A stretch of DNA of 44,695 nucleotides, taken from a virus. The stretch covers positions 1 through 44,695 of IMG/VR virus record IMGVR_UViG_3300049048_000097; one strand, written 5' to 3'. The notes under the pieces were generated by a model. That model did no database searches, was not told the origin of the DNA, and was given only the letters and a program-made list of their open reading frames with translations. This document shows positions 1-6,589 of this stretch, piece after piece. Position numbers and translations under genes: made by a program. The number at the start of each line of letters is the position of its first letter. The stretch's first letter is position 1.

Positions 1-127
1 AAAATTTTTAGCAACAGACTCGACAGAAGAACCAGATACCAAAGAAACGACACTTTACCTAGATAGGATAATGGAAGACCCACATCACTTTCCAGAAATA
101 ATCATGGGAGGACCTTGGTATATAGAA
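1..127. repeat. Terminal direct repeat, copy 1 (contig closure)
   Basis: Bases 1-127 are identical to 44569-44695. An exact 127-base overlap at contig ends is what de Bruijn assemblers leave on a circular or terminally redundant template, because 127 is a common maximum k-mer. The non-redundant genome is therefore 44,568 bases. It is probably not a biological terminal repeat, although circular permutation or headful packaging would give the same picture. Confidence 0.93.
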
Positions 128-517
128 AAAGACATACTAAACAAACTTATACCAAATCTAAAACCAGGCATGACTCATGTAATAGAATCTAATACTTTAG
201 AAATCGTTCGTGTAGACTCTAGATACCCTAATCATGCTAGAATAGATTTTAGTTACAAACCAGATAAGGCAAAAGTAGCAAAGTTCGAATGGTCGTTATA
301 CGGTTTTGAATCAATAGAAAATCTTGTGAATCTTAAATACCACGAGCCTAGGGATGCATCTGTGACGATAACTGATTCTTTTGCAGAAGTATTAGGTCTA
401 AAAAAGAAAGGAGATATCTATAAATGGTTAGGAAAAGATAGTTTCGTTGATATAATCCTAAAACAAGATCTAGACGGATTATCCGATATTCCTGTTAATG
501 TGGAAGTATATAAATAA
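1..517 (+). CDS. C-terminal part of a two-repeat hypothetical protein spanning the contig ends
   Basis: This is the continuation of the gene that starts at 44003. The frame is open from base 2, and joining the ends gives one 360-residue protein. The part here starts near residue 191 and holds the second of two divergent internal repeats (about residues 215-272 of the joined protein). That repeat shares the pattern DP..(Y/F)...W Y I (D/E) K and a closing YP.HA(K/R)I with the first copy. The tail after the repeat is lysine and aspartate rich. I do not recognise the family. It is the last gene of the long rightward operon and is followed by a strong terminator. The internal ATG at 71 is not taken as the start because the frame is open upstream across the join. 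Confidence 0.85.
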   Translation, partial: KFLATDSTEEPDTKETTLYLDRIMEDPHHFPEIIMGGPWYIEKDILNKLIPNLKPGMTHVIESNTLEIVRVDSRYPNHARIDFSYKPDKAKVAKFEWSLYGFESIENLVNLKYHEPRDASVTITDSFAEVLGLKKKGDIYKWLGKDSFVDIILKQDLDGLSDIPVNVEVYK

Positions 518-569
518 AGATTGCTTTTTTACTCTATAGTTTTCAAAATCTTCTACTCCCCCTCGGAGC

Positions 570-610
570 AACCTTCATTTTATCCTTTATAGGATTGAAG
601 GTTGTTTTTT
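570..610 (+). terminator. Rho-independent terminator of the rightward operon
   Basis: AACCTTCA at 570-577 pairs with GAAGGTT at 597-603. An inner ATCCT/AGGAT stem adds to it, and GTTTTTT follows. It lies 50 bases after the stop at 517 and closes the operon that starts near 37130 and crosses the contig ends. Confidence 0.85.
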
Positions 611-619
611 ATATCAAAT

Positions 620-1190
620 ATCCCCTTTTGTAAGACTATATTTATTTCCTATATTGAGAGTGAAAAATTTTGTACCCTTTTGGTTTTCATTTTCCTAGTT
701 TCTTTTTAAAGGCCCCTAATCGTTCATATAATCAAGGTGATTTTACTAGACATACCAAATGTCATGTAAGATATAAAAGGCCTGATATAAGCCTTTATAC
801 GATGTTTTTACTTGCAGACTATAGCACAATAGTGAATACTATATAAAATCGGGAAAGCTGGAGGTAAATTTAGATAGCTTATACAAACACACTACCCCAC
901 TACTAATAAGGATAAGGGGTACCCTTATAACCCATTAATCCAAACGTTAAGGAATAGTCTTATTTGATCGCGCCCCCACTTTTTCTTTACTCCTAGCGCC
1001 TCACGAACCTCTTAGAATGAAATGAAAGCAGCAATTCTGGGGGCGAGAGCCGTATTATAGGGTAACATAAGGTATTTACCACTGTTTATACTATACAGAT
1101 CATACCTAACTAAAGGCTTTGTGTAGCCAAAACTAGCATATGAGCAATAATAACCGAGTATAATAGATATTATACACAGTTTCTCATACG
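620..1190. other. Long non-coding, structured intergenic region
   Basis: No convincing gene lies here on either strand. Several stems can be seen. AAAGGC/GCCTTT lies at 776-797. An 8-bp GC-rich stem pairs CGCCCCCA (971-978) with TGGGGGCG (1038-1045). Around it, the ACCCTTAT..ACCC stretch near 917-930 can pair with GGGT..ATAAGGT near 1059-1073. AGACTAT near 816 and ATAGTCT near 953 are also complementary. It lies between the end of the rightward operon and the convergent small terminase gene, so a packaging site or a structured RNA are both possible. The function is unknown. Confidence 0.5.
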
Positions 1191-1194
1191 ATTA

Positions 1195-1656
1195 TTACTC
1201 TGCTGGTAATGCTTCAACAGGTCTAAACTCTGCATCTATGGCCTTAAATCGTGAGTTTAAGGTCTCTATTTCGCCATTAAGTATCTTTTGTTGTTGTACA
1301 TTTACATCGATCTTCTCAGCAGCGTTAAAGCCTAACATCTTATTTATGTTCTCTATAGCTCTAATAGCATCACTATAGGATCCATCAGCTTCTGCTTTCA
1401 ACTTTATTTCCATCAAATCTCGAAGTATATCATCCTTAGTTATATTGAATTTACGGGCTATTGTAGCCTTTCTATTATCAATATAAGCTTTTACCTTAGC
1501 ATTGCTCAACAGCCGACTTGCACAGGTATGAATTGACTTTGAAGGTTTAACCTTGAAGGCCTTACAGTAAGCTCTGGTAGCATTCATATCATTTGTTAGA
1601 TATTCTTCTGCAAATATCTTATGTCTTGGAAGGATTGTTGACTTTTGTTTCGTCAT
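1195..1656 (-). CDS. terS: Terminase small subunit
   Basis: 153 residues from the ATG at 1656. The N-terminal part (about residues 5-60) reads RHKIFAEEYL, then NATRAYCKAF and S.HTCASRLLSNAKV. This is the helix-turn-helix pattern of the Terminase_2 small-subunit family, which binds the packaging site and recruits the large subunit. The C-terminal part is a charged coiled-coil-like region, as expected for oligomerisation. A longer frame reaches 1740, but the start at 1656 is chosen because a TTGAAA-17-TATACT promoter sits 7 bases before it and the family homology starts just after it. It is unusually far from the large subunit (35537-37042), which in most phages is adjacent. Confidence 0.85.
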   Translation of the reverse strand: MTKQKSTILPRHKIFAEEYLTNDMNATRAYCKAFKVKPSKSIHTCASRLLSNAKVKAYIDNRKATIARKFNITKDDILRDLMEIKLKAEADGSYSDAIRAIENINKMLGFNAAEKIDVNVQQQKILNGEIETLNSRFKAIDAEFRPVEALPAE

Positions 1657-1663
1657 TTTAGCT

Positions 1664-1692
1664 AGTATATAAGCTAAAAACAGTAATTTCAA
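1664..1692 (-). promoter_or_regulatory. Sigma70-type promoter of terS, nearly leaderless
   Basis: On the minus strand, TTGAAA (1692-1687), a 17-base spacer and TATACT (1669-1664) are followed by 7 bases and the ATG at 1656. Transcription would start at or next to the start codon. Confidence 0.7.
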
Positions 1693-2025
1693 CATCTCCG
1701 CTTCGCGGCCATTGTTGCAAATTGTTGATGTGGTTAACATAACGATGAATTTAAGGCTTAACAGAGATAATAAACTGTTATTTATAGTTATTTAGTCTTA
1801 TGATTAGTAATCTCTATTATAATCTTACTAGTACATATACACAGATACATCATTTATTGTTTATATAGATATAGTCATTATCTTTATTAATATAAGCAAT
1901 TGTTTTATTATGTAATGGGTTCTTAGTCGGGACCTAGTTTTAAGTAACAATTTTGGGCAGTTACTTTCTTTGTGTGTAGATTGGATTAAGGGGCTTCATG
2001 CGGATGGGGTTCCTTTTTTCTTTGG
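1693..2025. other. Intergenic region between divergent terS and CAP gene
   Basis: AT-rich and without a supported gene. It holds one clear stem-loop, AAGTAAC (1942-1948) with GTTACTT (1960-1966), followed by TCTTT. This could be a weak rightward terminator, although no rightward gene precedes it here. A small RNA ending at this hairpin is possible. No other element can be supported. Confidence 0.35.
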
Positions 2026-2054
2026 TTGTTAACACGATACATATATCGTATAAT
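2026..2054 (+). promoter_or_regulatory. Leaderless promoter with 16-bp dyad operator
   Basis: TTGTTA (2026-2031), a 17-base spacer and TATAAT (2049-2054) are followed by exactly 5 bases and the ATG at 2060. The spacer carries the perfect dyad ACGATACATATATCGT (2034-2049). The exact reverse complement of this 16-mer occurs at 43549-43564, and a 14/16 match is at 2628-2643, each at another promoter of this phage. Confidence 0.8.
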
Positions 2055-2059
2055 TGCAC

Positions 2060-2602
2060 ATGAACGTTTTTCTTTATAATATGCTGTTTGTTATAGCATT
2101 ACTGTCAGGGTTATTATTACCTATGGGAAGGATTAATACTTGTCAGGAGACATCTAGGATTAGTCAGGACCAGGTCATTAGGATATTACGTATGACTAAT
2201 GATCAGAGAAAATTAATAAACAGTAAAGAGCTTAAGTTGTCTCCTGAGCTATCAAGATTAGCATCACATAAAGCTTCTGTCTATTGGGAGTTAGAGAAAC
2301 AGGGTTTAGGTTGGGATACATCTTCCTATCCTCTATCAGTACATAACCTTAACGGCAGGGACTGGATGGATATATATAGAGATTGTCCTTCTTATATAGA
2401 ATCAGACAAGTATTATAGTGAGAATGTATCACGTAAGGGATTACCTATAAGCAATGTGGTTCTTTCTGGTTGGATGCAATCAGATAGTCATAGAGCTGCG
2501 ATATTAGATCCTAGGTGGAATAGAGTAGGAATATACTCCTATTGCAAACCTGATACTACCACTTTTCCATACTGTTATCATATACAACTCTTCTCTAACT
2601 AG
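2060..2602 (+). CDS. Secreted CAP/SCP-domain protein
   Basis: 180 residues from the ATG at 2060. Residues 1-22 are a hydrophobic signal or anchor segment, so the product should be exported or membrane-tethered. Residues about 40-178 match the CAP superfamily (CRISP/antigen 5/PR-1, bacterial YkwD type). Features are SVHN near 93-96, ENVS at 121-124, GWMQSDSHR at 137-145 and then RVGIY. H95, E121 and H145 would be the conserved cavity residues. CAP proteins are secreted; bacterial members have been linked to lipid binding or cell-surface roles, but their activity is not settled. In a phage this could alter the surface of an infected or lysogenic host (inference). It is the first gene of the rightward cluster, under a regulated leaderless promoter. 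The TTG at 2054 is rejected as the start because it lies in the -10 box. Confidence 0.82.
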   Translation: MNVFLYNMLFVIALLSGLLLPMGRINTCQETSRISQDQVIRILRMTNDQRKLINSKELKLSPELSRLASHKASVYWELEKQGLGWDTSSYPLSVHNLNGRDWMDIYRDCPSYIESDKYYSENVSRKGLPISNVVLSGWMQSDSHRAAILDPRWNRVGIYSYCKPDTTTFPYCYHIQLFSN

Positions 2603-2619
2603 AGCCTTTAACAACACTG

Positions 2620-2648
2620 TTGACACTACGATAGATATATAGTACTAT
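2620..2648 (+). promoter_or_regulatory. Sigma70 promoter with operator-like dyad
   Basis: TTGACA (2620-2625), a 17-base spacer and TACTAT (2643-2648). The spacer contains ACGATAGATATATAGT (2628-2643), which matches the 16-bp operator of the upstream promoter at 14 positions. It probably drives the small-gene cluster from 2672. Confidence 0.65.
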
Positions 2649-2671
2649 TATCTTAGAAATAACAAAGAACC

Positions 2672-2881
2672 ATGACAAACACAGAGACAGTAAAACAAAT
2701 ATACATTAACAAATACTTTACAAAACGGGATTATGACTGCACAAATGTAGTATATGCGATCACTGACGATATCAACAAAATGGACCGTCCTGAGTTATAC
2801 AAGCTTGTTACAGAGATCACACATCAAAACATTACTCAATTATGGACTCAAAATGATGTTCAGTACATGGGTTATCTATAA
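2672..2881 (+). CDS. Small hypothetical protein (69 aa)
   Basis: A soluble 69-residue product with no recognised motif. It is the first gene behind the promoter at 2620-2648, with no Shine-Dalgarno sequence before the ATG. A short stem-loop (AGTCCC/GGGGCT near 2890-2909) follows it. The family is not recognised. Confidence 0.55.
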   Translation: MTNTETVKQIYINKYFTKRDYDCTNVVYAITDDINKMDRPELYKLVTEITHQNITQLWTQNDVQYMGYL

Positions 2882-2952
2882 TCGTTACGCAGTCCCTTTT
2901 TAGGGGGCTGAATAATGGTTATACAACCAGAATAGAAGAGGACTAAAAGACT

Positions 2953-3060
2953 ATGAAAAGTTATAGAGTACAGCGTTTCAAACGTTTGGCTAAGGTATTT
3001 TACACAAATACAATTAGACCAATTTTTAATAATAAAGACATCATAATCACTTTTGTATGA
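2953..3060 (+). CDS. Very small basic hypothetical protein (35 aa)
   Basis: A 35-residue frame beginning MKSYRVQRFKRL, strongly basic in its first half. Its stop overlaps the next start as ATGA (3057-3060), the coupling used throughout this phage, which is the main reason to accept it. The function is unknown. Confidence 0.5.
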   Translation: MKSYRVQRFKRLAKVFYTNTIRPIFNNKDIIITFV

Positions 3061-3245
3061 GGCAAGATCCTGTAGAGTTATTCTGCATGATGTATCAACT
3101 GCTATGTTGTTCATCAATATATATAGCTTACTACTACTTTAATAGAGTAACTAAAAACAAGAAGAGATCAGCGGTCAACAATCTGATACTCATCAAACAA
3201 AAGACAAAGATAGATAGTTTAGTAGAACGAATTAAAAACAAATGA
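3057..3245 (+). CDS. Small membrane protein (62 aa)
   Basis: 62 residues. A hydrophobic segment at about residues 8-28 (cysteine and tyrosine rich) is followed by a lysine-rich tail, which suggests a single-pass protein with a cytoplasmic basic end. ATGA overlaps join it to the genes on both sides. The family is not recognised. Confidence 0.55.
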   Translation: MRQDPVELFCMMYQLLCCSSIYIAYYYFNRVTKNKKRSAVNNLILIKQKTKIDSLVERIKNK

Positions 3246-3493
3246 AACAGCAACCAATCACACAAAAAGTAATTAGCTTATATAACCGTATGAGATCAGC
3301 TAACACTATACCAAGCTATAACGATAGGGAGAATATAGCGCATGGCATGTTAACCATGAGCAACTACTGCACCCTACGGGCAGTAGAGATCGAATTTAGC
3401 TCTCTTTGCACTAGAGTTGACTCTAATATCAACTTTGTAACAATGGAGGCATATAACGCTTATCTAAGAGTTACTACAGGTATACGAGCATGA
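3242..3493 (+). CDS. Small hypothetical protein (83 aa)
   Basis: An 83-residue soluble protein with two cysteines in the C-terminal half (LCTRVDS region). Translation is coupled to both neighbours through ATGA overlaps at 3242 and 3490. No motif is recognised. Confidence 0.6.
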   Translation: MKQQPITQKVISLYNRMRSANTIPSYNDRENIAHGMLTMSNYCTLRAVEIEFSSLCTRVDSNINFVTMEAYNAYLRVTTGIRA

Positions 3494-3711
3494 CAACAGA
3501 TAAATCATTACAACGAAAGCTACTTTTATATAAAGCAATGGATCAAGTTAGTATGTTATTTGCATTGAATCTAACCATGATGTTTGGAGGCCTTTTTATA
3601 GCGATAACTAACCTGCCAGTCTTGATAACAATAGCAACAATAACGCTCATCAATGCCGTCGTTTTAAGTATGATTAAGTTCACATTTACTGAAATAGAGG
3701 AGGATAAATAA
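3490..3711 (+). CDS. Two-span small membrane protein (73 aa)
   Basis: 73 residues with two hydrophobic segments (about residues 20-40 and 43-63), a basic N-terminus and an acidic C-terminal tail (EIEEDK). It is small, hairpin-like and membrane-embedded. A holin-like or superinfection-exclusion role would be a guess. Its position in the early cluster, far from the endopeptidase, argues against it being the main holin. Confidence 0.55.
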   Translation: MTTDKSLQRKLLLYKAMDQVSMLFALNLTMMFGGLFIAITNLPVLITIATITLINAVVLSMIKFTFTEIEEDK

Positions 3712-3722
3712 CAATTAAACAC

Positions 3723-4001
3723 ATGAAACTAGAAACACTATACAACTCACCTGATGCAAGACTTATAAAGATAAGAGCTGCAAGGGCTAAGGATGATAAT
3801 CCGATAGAAATACAGATTGGCGATATACATGAAAGACATACCATATGGGTTTTTGAAAACAAAGTAAGTGAAGCGAATCGCATACTTAAAGACAATCCTC
3901 ATTGGCAAGGACCAATAAAGATAAGTAAGAATATAGATCACATAGATTGTGTGGTAGAGACTGATCAATACGATAAGATAGATATATATAACAATTATTA
4001 G
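3723..4001 (+). CDS. Hypothetical protein (92 aa)
   Basis: 92 residues with alternating hydrophobic and charged residues that suggest a small beta-rich fold. The C-terminus is tyrosine and aspartate rich. It lies 11 bases after the previous stop and 3 before the next gene. The family is not recognised. Confidence 0.55.
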   Translation: MKLETLYNSPDARLIKIRAARAKDDNPIEIQIGDIHERHTIWVFENKVSEANRILKDNPHWQGPIKISKNIDHIDCVVETDQYDKIDIYNNY

Positions 4002-4004
4002 AGC

Positions 4005-4280
4005 ATGGCAGGTACATCAAAATTATTACATACTTTAGCACCCTTCGCTGACAGTAGACTTTTTACTTCAAAAGACTACTCAATAGCTAACAAGTTAAAG
4101 AAAGACGGAGAGTATAATGGGTTACACATCTCATCTCGTTTATATACTTTTGTTAAACGAGGACGGTTAAAACTTATTAAGAAAGAACATCGTTGGATCA
4201 TGGGAGAGAGAAGTAGTATTAATATATACCAAGTAACACCAAAACTAATAGAAGAATTAAAAGAAAGGAAATTAATATAA
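4005..4280 (+). CDS. Winged-helix-like small protein (91 aa)
   Basis: 91 residues. The pattern FTSKDYSIANKL, then HISSRLYTFVKRGRLKLI, then an YQVTPKLIEELK ending resembles a compact winged helix with the wing between the recognition helix and the last strand. It is probably a DNA-binding regulator of the early cluster (inference from pattern only). Its stop overlaps the next ATG as TAATG. Confidence 0.5.
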   Translation: MAGTSKLLHTLAPFADSRLFTSKDYSIANKLKKDGEYNGLHISSRLYTFVKRGRLKLIKKEHRWIMGERSSINIYQVTPKLIEELKERKLI

Positions 4281-4501
4281 TGAAAACAAATATAGAATTT
4301 TACAAGGACAATCTTACACAATCAGTTATAGCTCTATTCCCAGAGAATGAGTATAACGGTGAGGTATTAGGATATAGTAAACAAGATGGTTTTTTTAGAA
4401 CCTCTTATAGCTTTATACGAACCATATATAATAGGGCTAGTAGGGAAGAGTACAGCCACACTCTTGCAGCCCTACGGGCAAAGGTGAGAGTGGCAGCATA
4501 A
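4280..4501 (+). CDS. Hypothetical protein (73 aa)
   Basis: 73 residues, rich in aromatic and arginine residues in the middle (FFRTSYSFIRTIYNRASREE). Its start overlaps the previous stop (TAATG), which supports it as part of the operon. No family is recognised. Confidence 0.55.
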   Translation: MKTNIEFYKDNLTQSVIALFPENEYNGEVLGYSKQDGFFRTSYSFIRTIYNRASREEYSHTLAALRAKVRVAA

Positions 4502-4518
4502 TTAATAAAACAACAATC

Positions 4519-4854
4519 ATGTTAGAAATGAAAGAGGGTGGTAAATCCATCTTAACCAAAACAGAGGAAGGATACCTATTCCATGCAAATAGTGAGGAAA
4601 TGGTAATGGCTATGTGTATGCAGCTTATCTCTCAGTATTTTAAAATCAATCCCGGACTAGTAATCACATTTGTGAAAGCATTATGTGATAATGAGTCGGA
4701 GACTAAGTTTGGATCTTATGTGGCTGGTAAGGCCCGTGATATGGGTTTTGACTTAGGGGACAAGCTTAAAGGCATGGAGCTTGATACAGAGCAGATAAAG
4801 AAAGATCCGGAAGGTTTAAAAAAAGCTTTGGATGATTTTGCGATTAACTTATAA
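4519..4854 (+). CDS. Hypothetical protein (111 aa)
   Basis: 111 residues. A predicted amphipathic alpha-helical region (about residues 25-60, methionine and leucine rich) is followed by a charged C-terminal third with EQIKKDPEGLKKALDD. It is the last gene of the 2672-4854 cluster, directly before a strong bidirectional terminator. The family is not recognised. Confidence 0.6.
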   Translation: MLEMKEGGKSILTKTEEGYLFHANSEEMVMAMCMQLISQYFKINPGLVITFVKALCDNESETKFGSYVAGKARDMGFDLGDKLKGMELDTEQIKKDPEGLKKALDDFAINL

Positions 4855-4856
4855 GC

Positions 4857-4888
4857 AAAATAAGCAGCTTTTAAGGGCTGCTTATTTT
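4857..4888. terminator. Bidirectional terminator, 12-bp stem
   Basis: AAAATAAGCAGC (4857-4868) pairs perfectly with GCTGCTTATTTT (4877-4888) across an 8-base loop. The A and T tracts make it a terminator on either strand. It ends the 2672-4854 cluster. Confidence 0.8.
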
Positions 4889-4932
4889 GAAGTTTAGAGG
4901 ACTAATCTAACTACGCGAGATTATACCATAAG

Positions 4933-5163
4933 ATGAAGAAGACTAAAAATAAAATTAAAGCATTTGATACTTTGTACATAAAGAATGGGAGACGGTATAT
5001 AGAAGTAGTTACCATGCCAGAAGCTGCTAAGCTTTTAAACATCAAGAACACTACGCTTTATGATTATAAATATAGGGGATTAAAGCGAGGCCGTATGATA
5101 CAGGCTCAAAACATCTGGTTTTACATTAAAGACTCCTTAAAATCACACATCACAGGGCAGTAG
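4933..5163 (+). CDS. Small HTH/excisionase-like DNA-binding protein, paralogue A
   Basis: 76 residues. A lysine-rich start and a short YIKNGRRYIEV strand pair are followed by a helix-turn-helix-like block (MPEAAKLLNIKNTTLYDYKY) and a closing IWFYIKDSL strand. This is the layout of MerR/excisionase-type mini-regulators. The same order recurs in the genes at 5150-5341 and 6590-6829, so the three look like diverged paralogues. It converges with the 5150 gene, overlapping it by 14 bases. TATACC lies 5 bases before the ATG and may be a leaderless -10, but no good -35 is seen. Confidence 0.6.
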   Translation: MKKTKNKIKAFDTLYIKNGRRYIEVVTMPEAAKLLNIKNTTLYDYKYRGLKRGRMIQAQNIWFYIKDSLKSHITGQ

Positions 5164-5341
5164 TTTTACTGTCCACAATATAAAAATAGTGCTTACCTAA
5201 CTTAATATATCTATGTTTCCCAGTTTTAGCCATACGCATTCTTTTTAGACTTTCTGATTTAAGGCCTACAACTTCTGCATAAAGATCAGTAGGGAGCACT
5301 TCCAAGTACTCACCTTCTTGTTTAATATATAGTTTAATCAT
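5150..5341 (-). CDS. Small HTH-like protein, paralogue B
   Basis: 63 residues. It has the same layout as the 4933 and 6590 products: an LYIKQEGEYLEVLP strand pair, a helical block with SESLKRMRM, and a YIKLGKHYFYIVDS closing strand. It is probably a DNA-binding autoregulator or excisionase-like protein. It overlaps the upstream 5334-5561 gene by 8 bases, so it is transcribed from the 5567-5595 promoter. Confidence 0.6.
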   Translation of the reverse strand: MIKLYIKQEGEYLEVLPTDLYAEVVGLKSESLKRMRMAKTGKHRYIKLGKHYFYIVDSKTTAL

Positions 5342-5561
5342 TAGATAATACGTCTAAAGCTCGCGATTTAATTACTGCTTCCATATAAGACATTGCATTA
5401 CATTTTTTTGCGAATAGTGTAGATGTAAGTCTTTTCTCTTTATAAACTGGAGTGAAGAATACTCTTGAGGTACCAACTTTTTGAACTTTAACTATTGAGA
5501 AAGAGCATGCGCCTTTTCTGAACTTACTTACATCGATTTGTTTGAATTTGCTGTTGAACAT
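5334..5561 (-). CDS. Small basic hypothetical protein (75 aa), leaderless
   Basis: 75 residues from the ATG at 5561 (MFNSKFKQ). A longer frame starts at 5576, but that position lies inside the promoter. The product is basic with 3 cysteines or fewer and no recognised motif. It is first in a two-gene leftward unit with paralogue B, under a consensus promoter whose spacer holds a perfect dyad. Confidence 0.6.
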   Translation of the reverse strand: MFNSKFKQIDVSKFRKGACSFSIVKVQKVGTSRVFFTPVYKEKRLTSTLFAKKCNAMSYMEAVIKSRALDVLSND

Positions 5562-5566
5562 GTAAG

Positions 5567-5595
5567 ATATTATCACCCCAAACGGTGATTGTCAA
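5567..5595 (-). promoter_or_regulatory. Consensus leaderless promoter with dyad operator
   Basis: On the minus strand, TTGACA (5595-5590), a 17-base spacer and TAATAT (5572-5567) are followed by 5 bases and the ATG at 5561. The spacer holds the perfect dyad ATCACC-N6-GGTGAT (5572-5589), so a bound repressor would block RNA polymerase. Confidence 0.82.
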
Positions 5596-5600
5596 CCAGT

Positions 5601-6392
5601 CTACCCTTGTGGCTCTAGTACTAGCAATTGAATTGTTTTAACACCTGCGGCATTAACTTTATAGTCAGGCTCAAAGTGGTTAGTATGATTAACAATAGTT
5701 ACTATACCATGATCTCTATATGAAGTTAACGCTTTAGATGCTTCATATTTATCAATCCCATTAACTTCCATGAGCATAGTTTTATTAAAAGAGTTCTTGT
5801 TTGCTAAGGGAGCAAGGTATTTGATATATTTTATTACTTTTGCTGAATAGTTTTTTGTTTTCATCTCTTTTTTCTTTGGTTGTTTTTCTATTTTTACCTT
5901 TACCGTTTCTGGATTCAGGGCCTTGCGGATCTCATCTACCTTTTTAAGTCCTGGATTGAAGATAGTGATTACCACTTTACCTTCTTCAGCCCAGTATTTT
6001 TCTACAAGTCCTGACCATACGCATTTGTCATCCCTAGTGTCACCATTAATTTCATTCTCTTTAGATTGCTTGTACGTTCTACCGATACGAATACGCTTCT
6101 TATAAAAGTATGCATCCATAAAGCCTTTTTCTAGATTATCTTTATCTGGCTTTTGCTGATTAGGTTGATGAAGCATTAGAGCTTTCTTTTTTTTAGACCA
6201 AGTGTCTGGCATAGAAAAATAGAATTGTAGCAGGTAGTCAGACTCAGGCATTATAAAATCAACCTCTTGCATCTCTCTACGTAGCAGATTTAGATATTGG
6301 TGGTATTTTTGCACTCTTGGGCTAACCCAATGTGTTTTCTCATTAGATCTAACAGCACCCATTGGTTCTACGTTAAAGGTATATCGAATCAT
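5601..6392 (-). CDS. rusA: RusA-type Holliday junction resolvase with C-terminal extension
   Basis: 263 residues, where RusA proteins usually have about 120-150. Residues 1-145 match RusA: KPDKDNLEK at 81-89, D93 in FMDA, then DDKCVW at 121-126 and a VVITI strand. The acidic residues D85, D93 and D121/D122 fit the metal-binding set that cuts four-way DNA junctions. After a lysine-rich linker (about 150-178), residues 180-263 form a second, winged-helix-like domain (MLMEVNGIDKYEASKALTSY, then HGIVTIV). RusA would resolve replication and recombination branches before packaging. It overlaps the upstream membrane-protein gene by ATGA. The extra domain is uncommon and may give DNA specificity (inference). 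Confidence 0.82.
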   Translation of the reverse strand: MIRYTFNVEPMGAVRSNEKTHWVSPRVQKYHQYLNLLRREMQEVDFIMPESDYLLQFYFSMPDTWSKKKKALMLHQPNQQKPDKDNLEKGFMDAYFYKKRIRIGRTYKQSKENEINGDTRDDKCVWSGLVEKYWAEEGKVVITIFNPGLKKVDEIRKALNPETVKVKIEKQPKKKEMKTKNYSAKVIKYIKYLAPLANKNSFNKTMLMEVNGIDKYEASKALTSYRDHGIVTIVNHTNHFEPDYKVNAAGVKTIQLLVLEPQG

Positions 6393-6523
6393 TTTCCGAC
6401 CTTAGATAAGGTTATATATAAAGCAATACTAGCTAGAAGAATTGCAACCCCTAGGATCTTAATGATGACAATACTAGTTCTATGAAAGGAATCGTCACCA
6501 TCATCTTGTTGAGTTGGTTTCAT
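6389..6523 (-). CDS. Small membrane protein (44 aa)
   Basis: 44 residues from the ATG at 6523. An acidic N-terminus (QQDDGDD) is followed by one hydrophobic span (about residues 18-38) and a short basic end, so it is a single-pass membrane peptide. It precedes RusA with an ATGA overlap. The start is chosen because the frame upstream lies in the divergent promoter. The role is unknown. Confidence 0.55.
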   Translation of the reverse strand: MKPTQQDDGDDSFHRTSIVIIKILGVAILLASIALYITLSKVGK

Positions 6524-6535
6524 TGCAGTTGTTAA

Positions 6536-6580
6536 ATTATAGCATAATAGTTTGTTACAGCAAGCAGTTTGCTGTATACT
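6536..6580. promoter_or_regulatory. Divergent promoters sharing a 21-bp dyad operator
   Basis: Leftward: TTGCTG, a 16-base spacer and TATAAT (6541-6536), serving the ATG at 6523. Rightward: TTGTTA (6552-6557), a 17-base spacer and TATACT (6575-6580), serving the ATG at 6590. Both overlap the perfect dyad TACAGCAA-N5-TTGCTGTA (6556-6576). One repressor could shut both directions; the HTH-like product of 6590 is the obvious candidate. Confidence 0.75.
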
Positions 6581-6589
6581 CATATCAGC

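Noticed and set aside
2026-2054. Bacteroidota-type promoters (TAnnTTTG)
   Set aside because: Promoters fit TTGACA-17-TATAAT instead, so the weak Shine-Dalgarno use alone was not taken as evidence for that host group.
3686-4321. Minus-strand frames opposite the 3723-4280 genes
   Set aside because: They lie fully antisense to a compact operon with normal spacing and have no promoter or start signal of their own.
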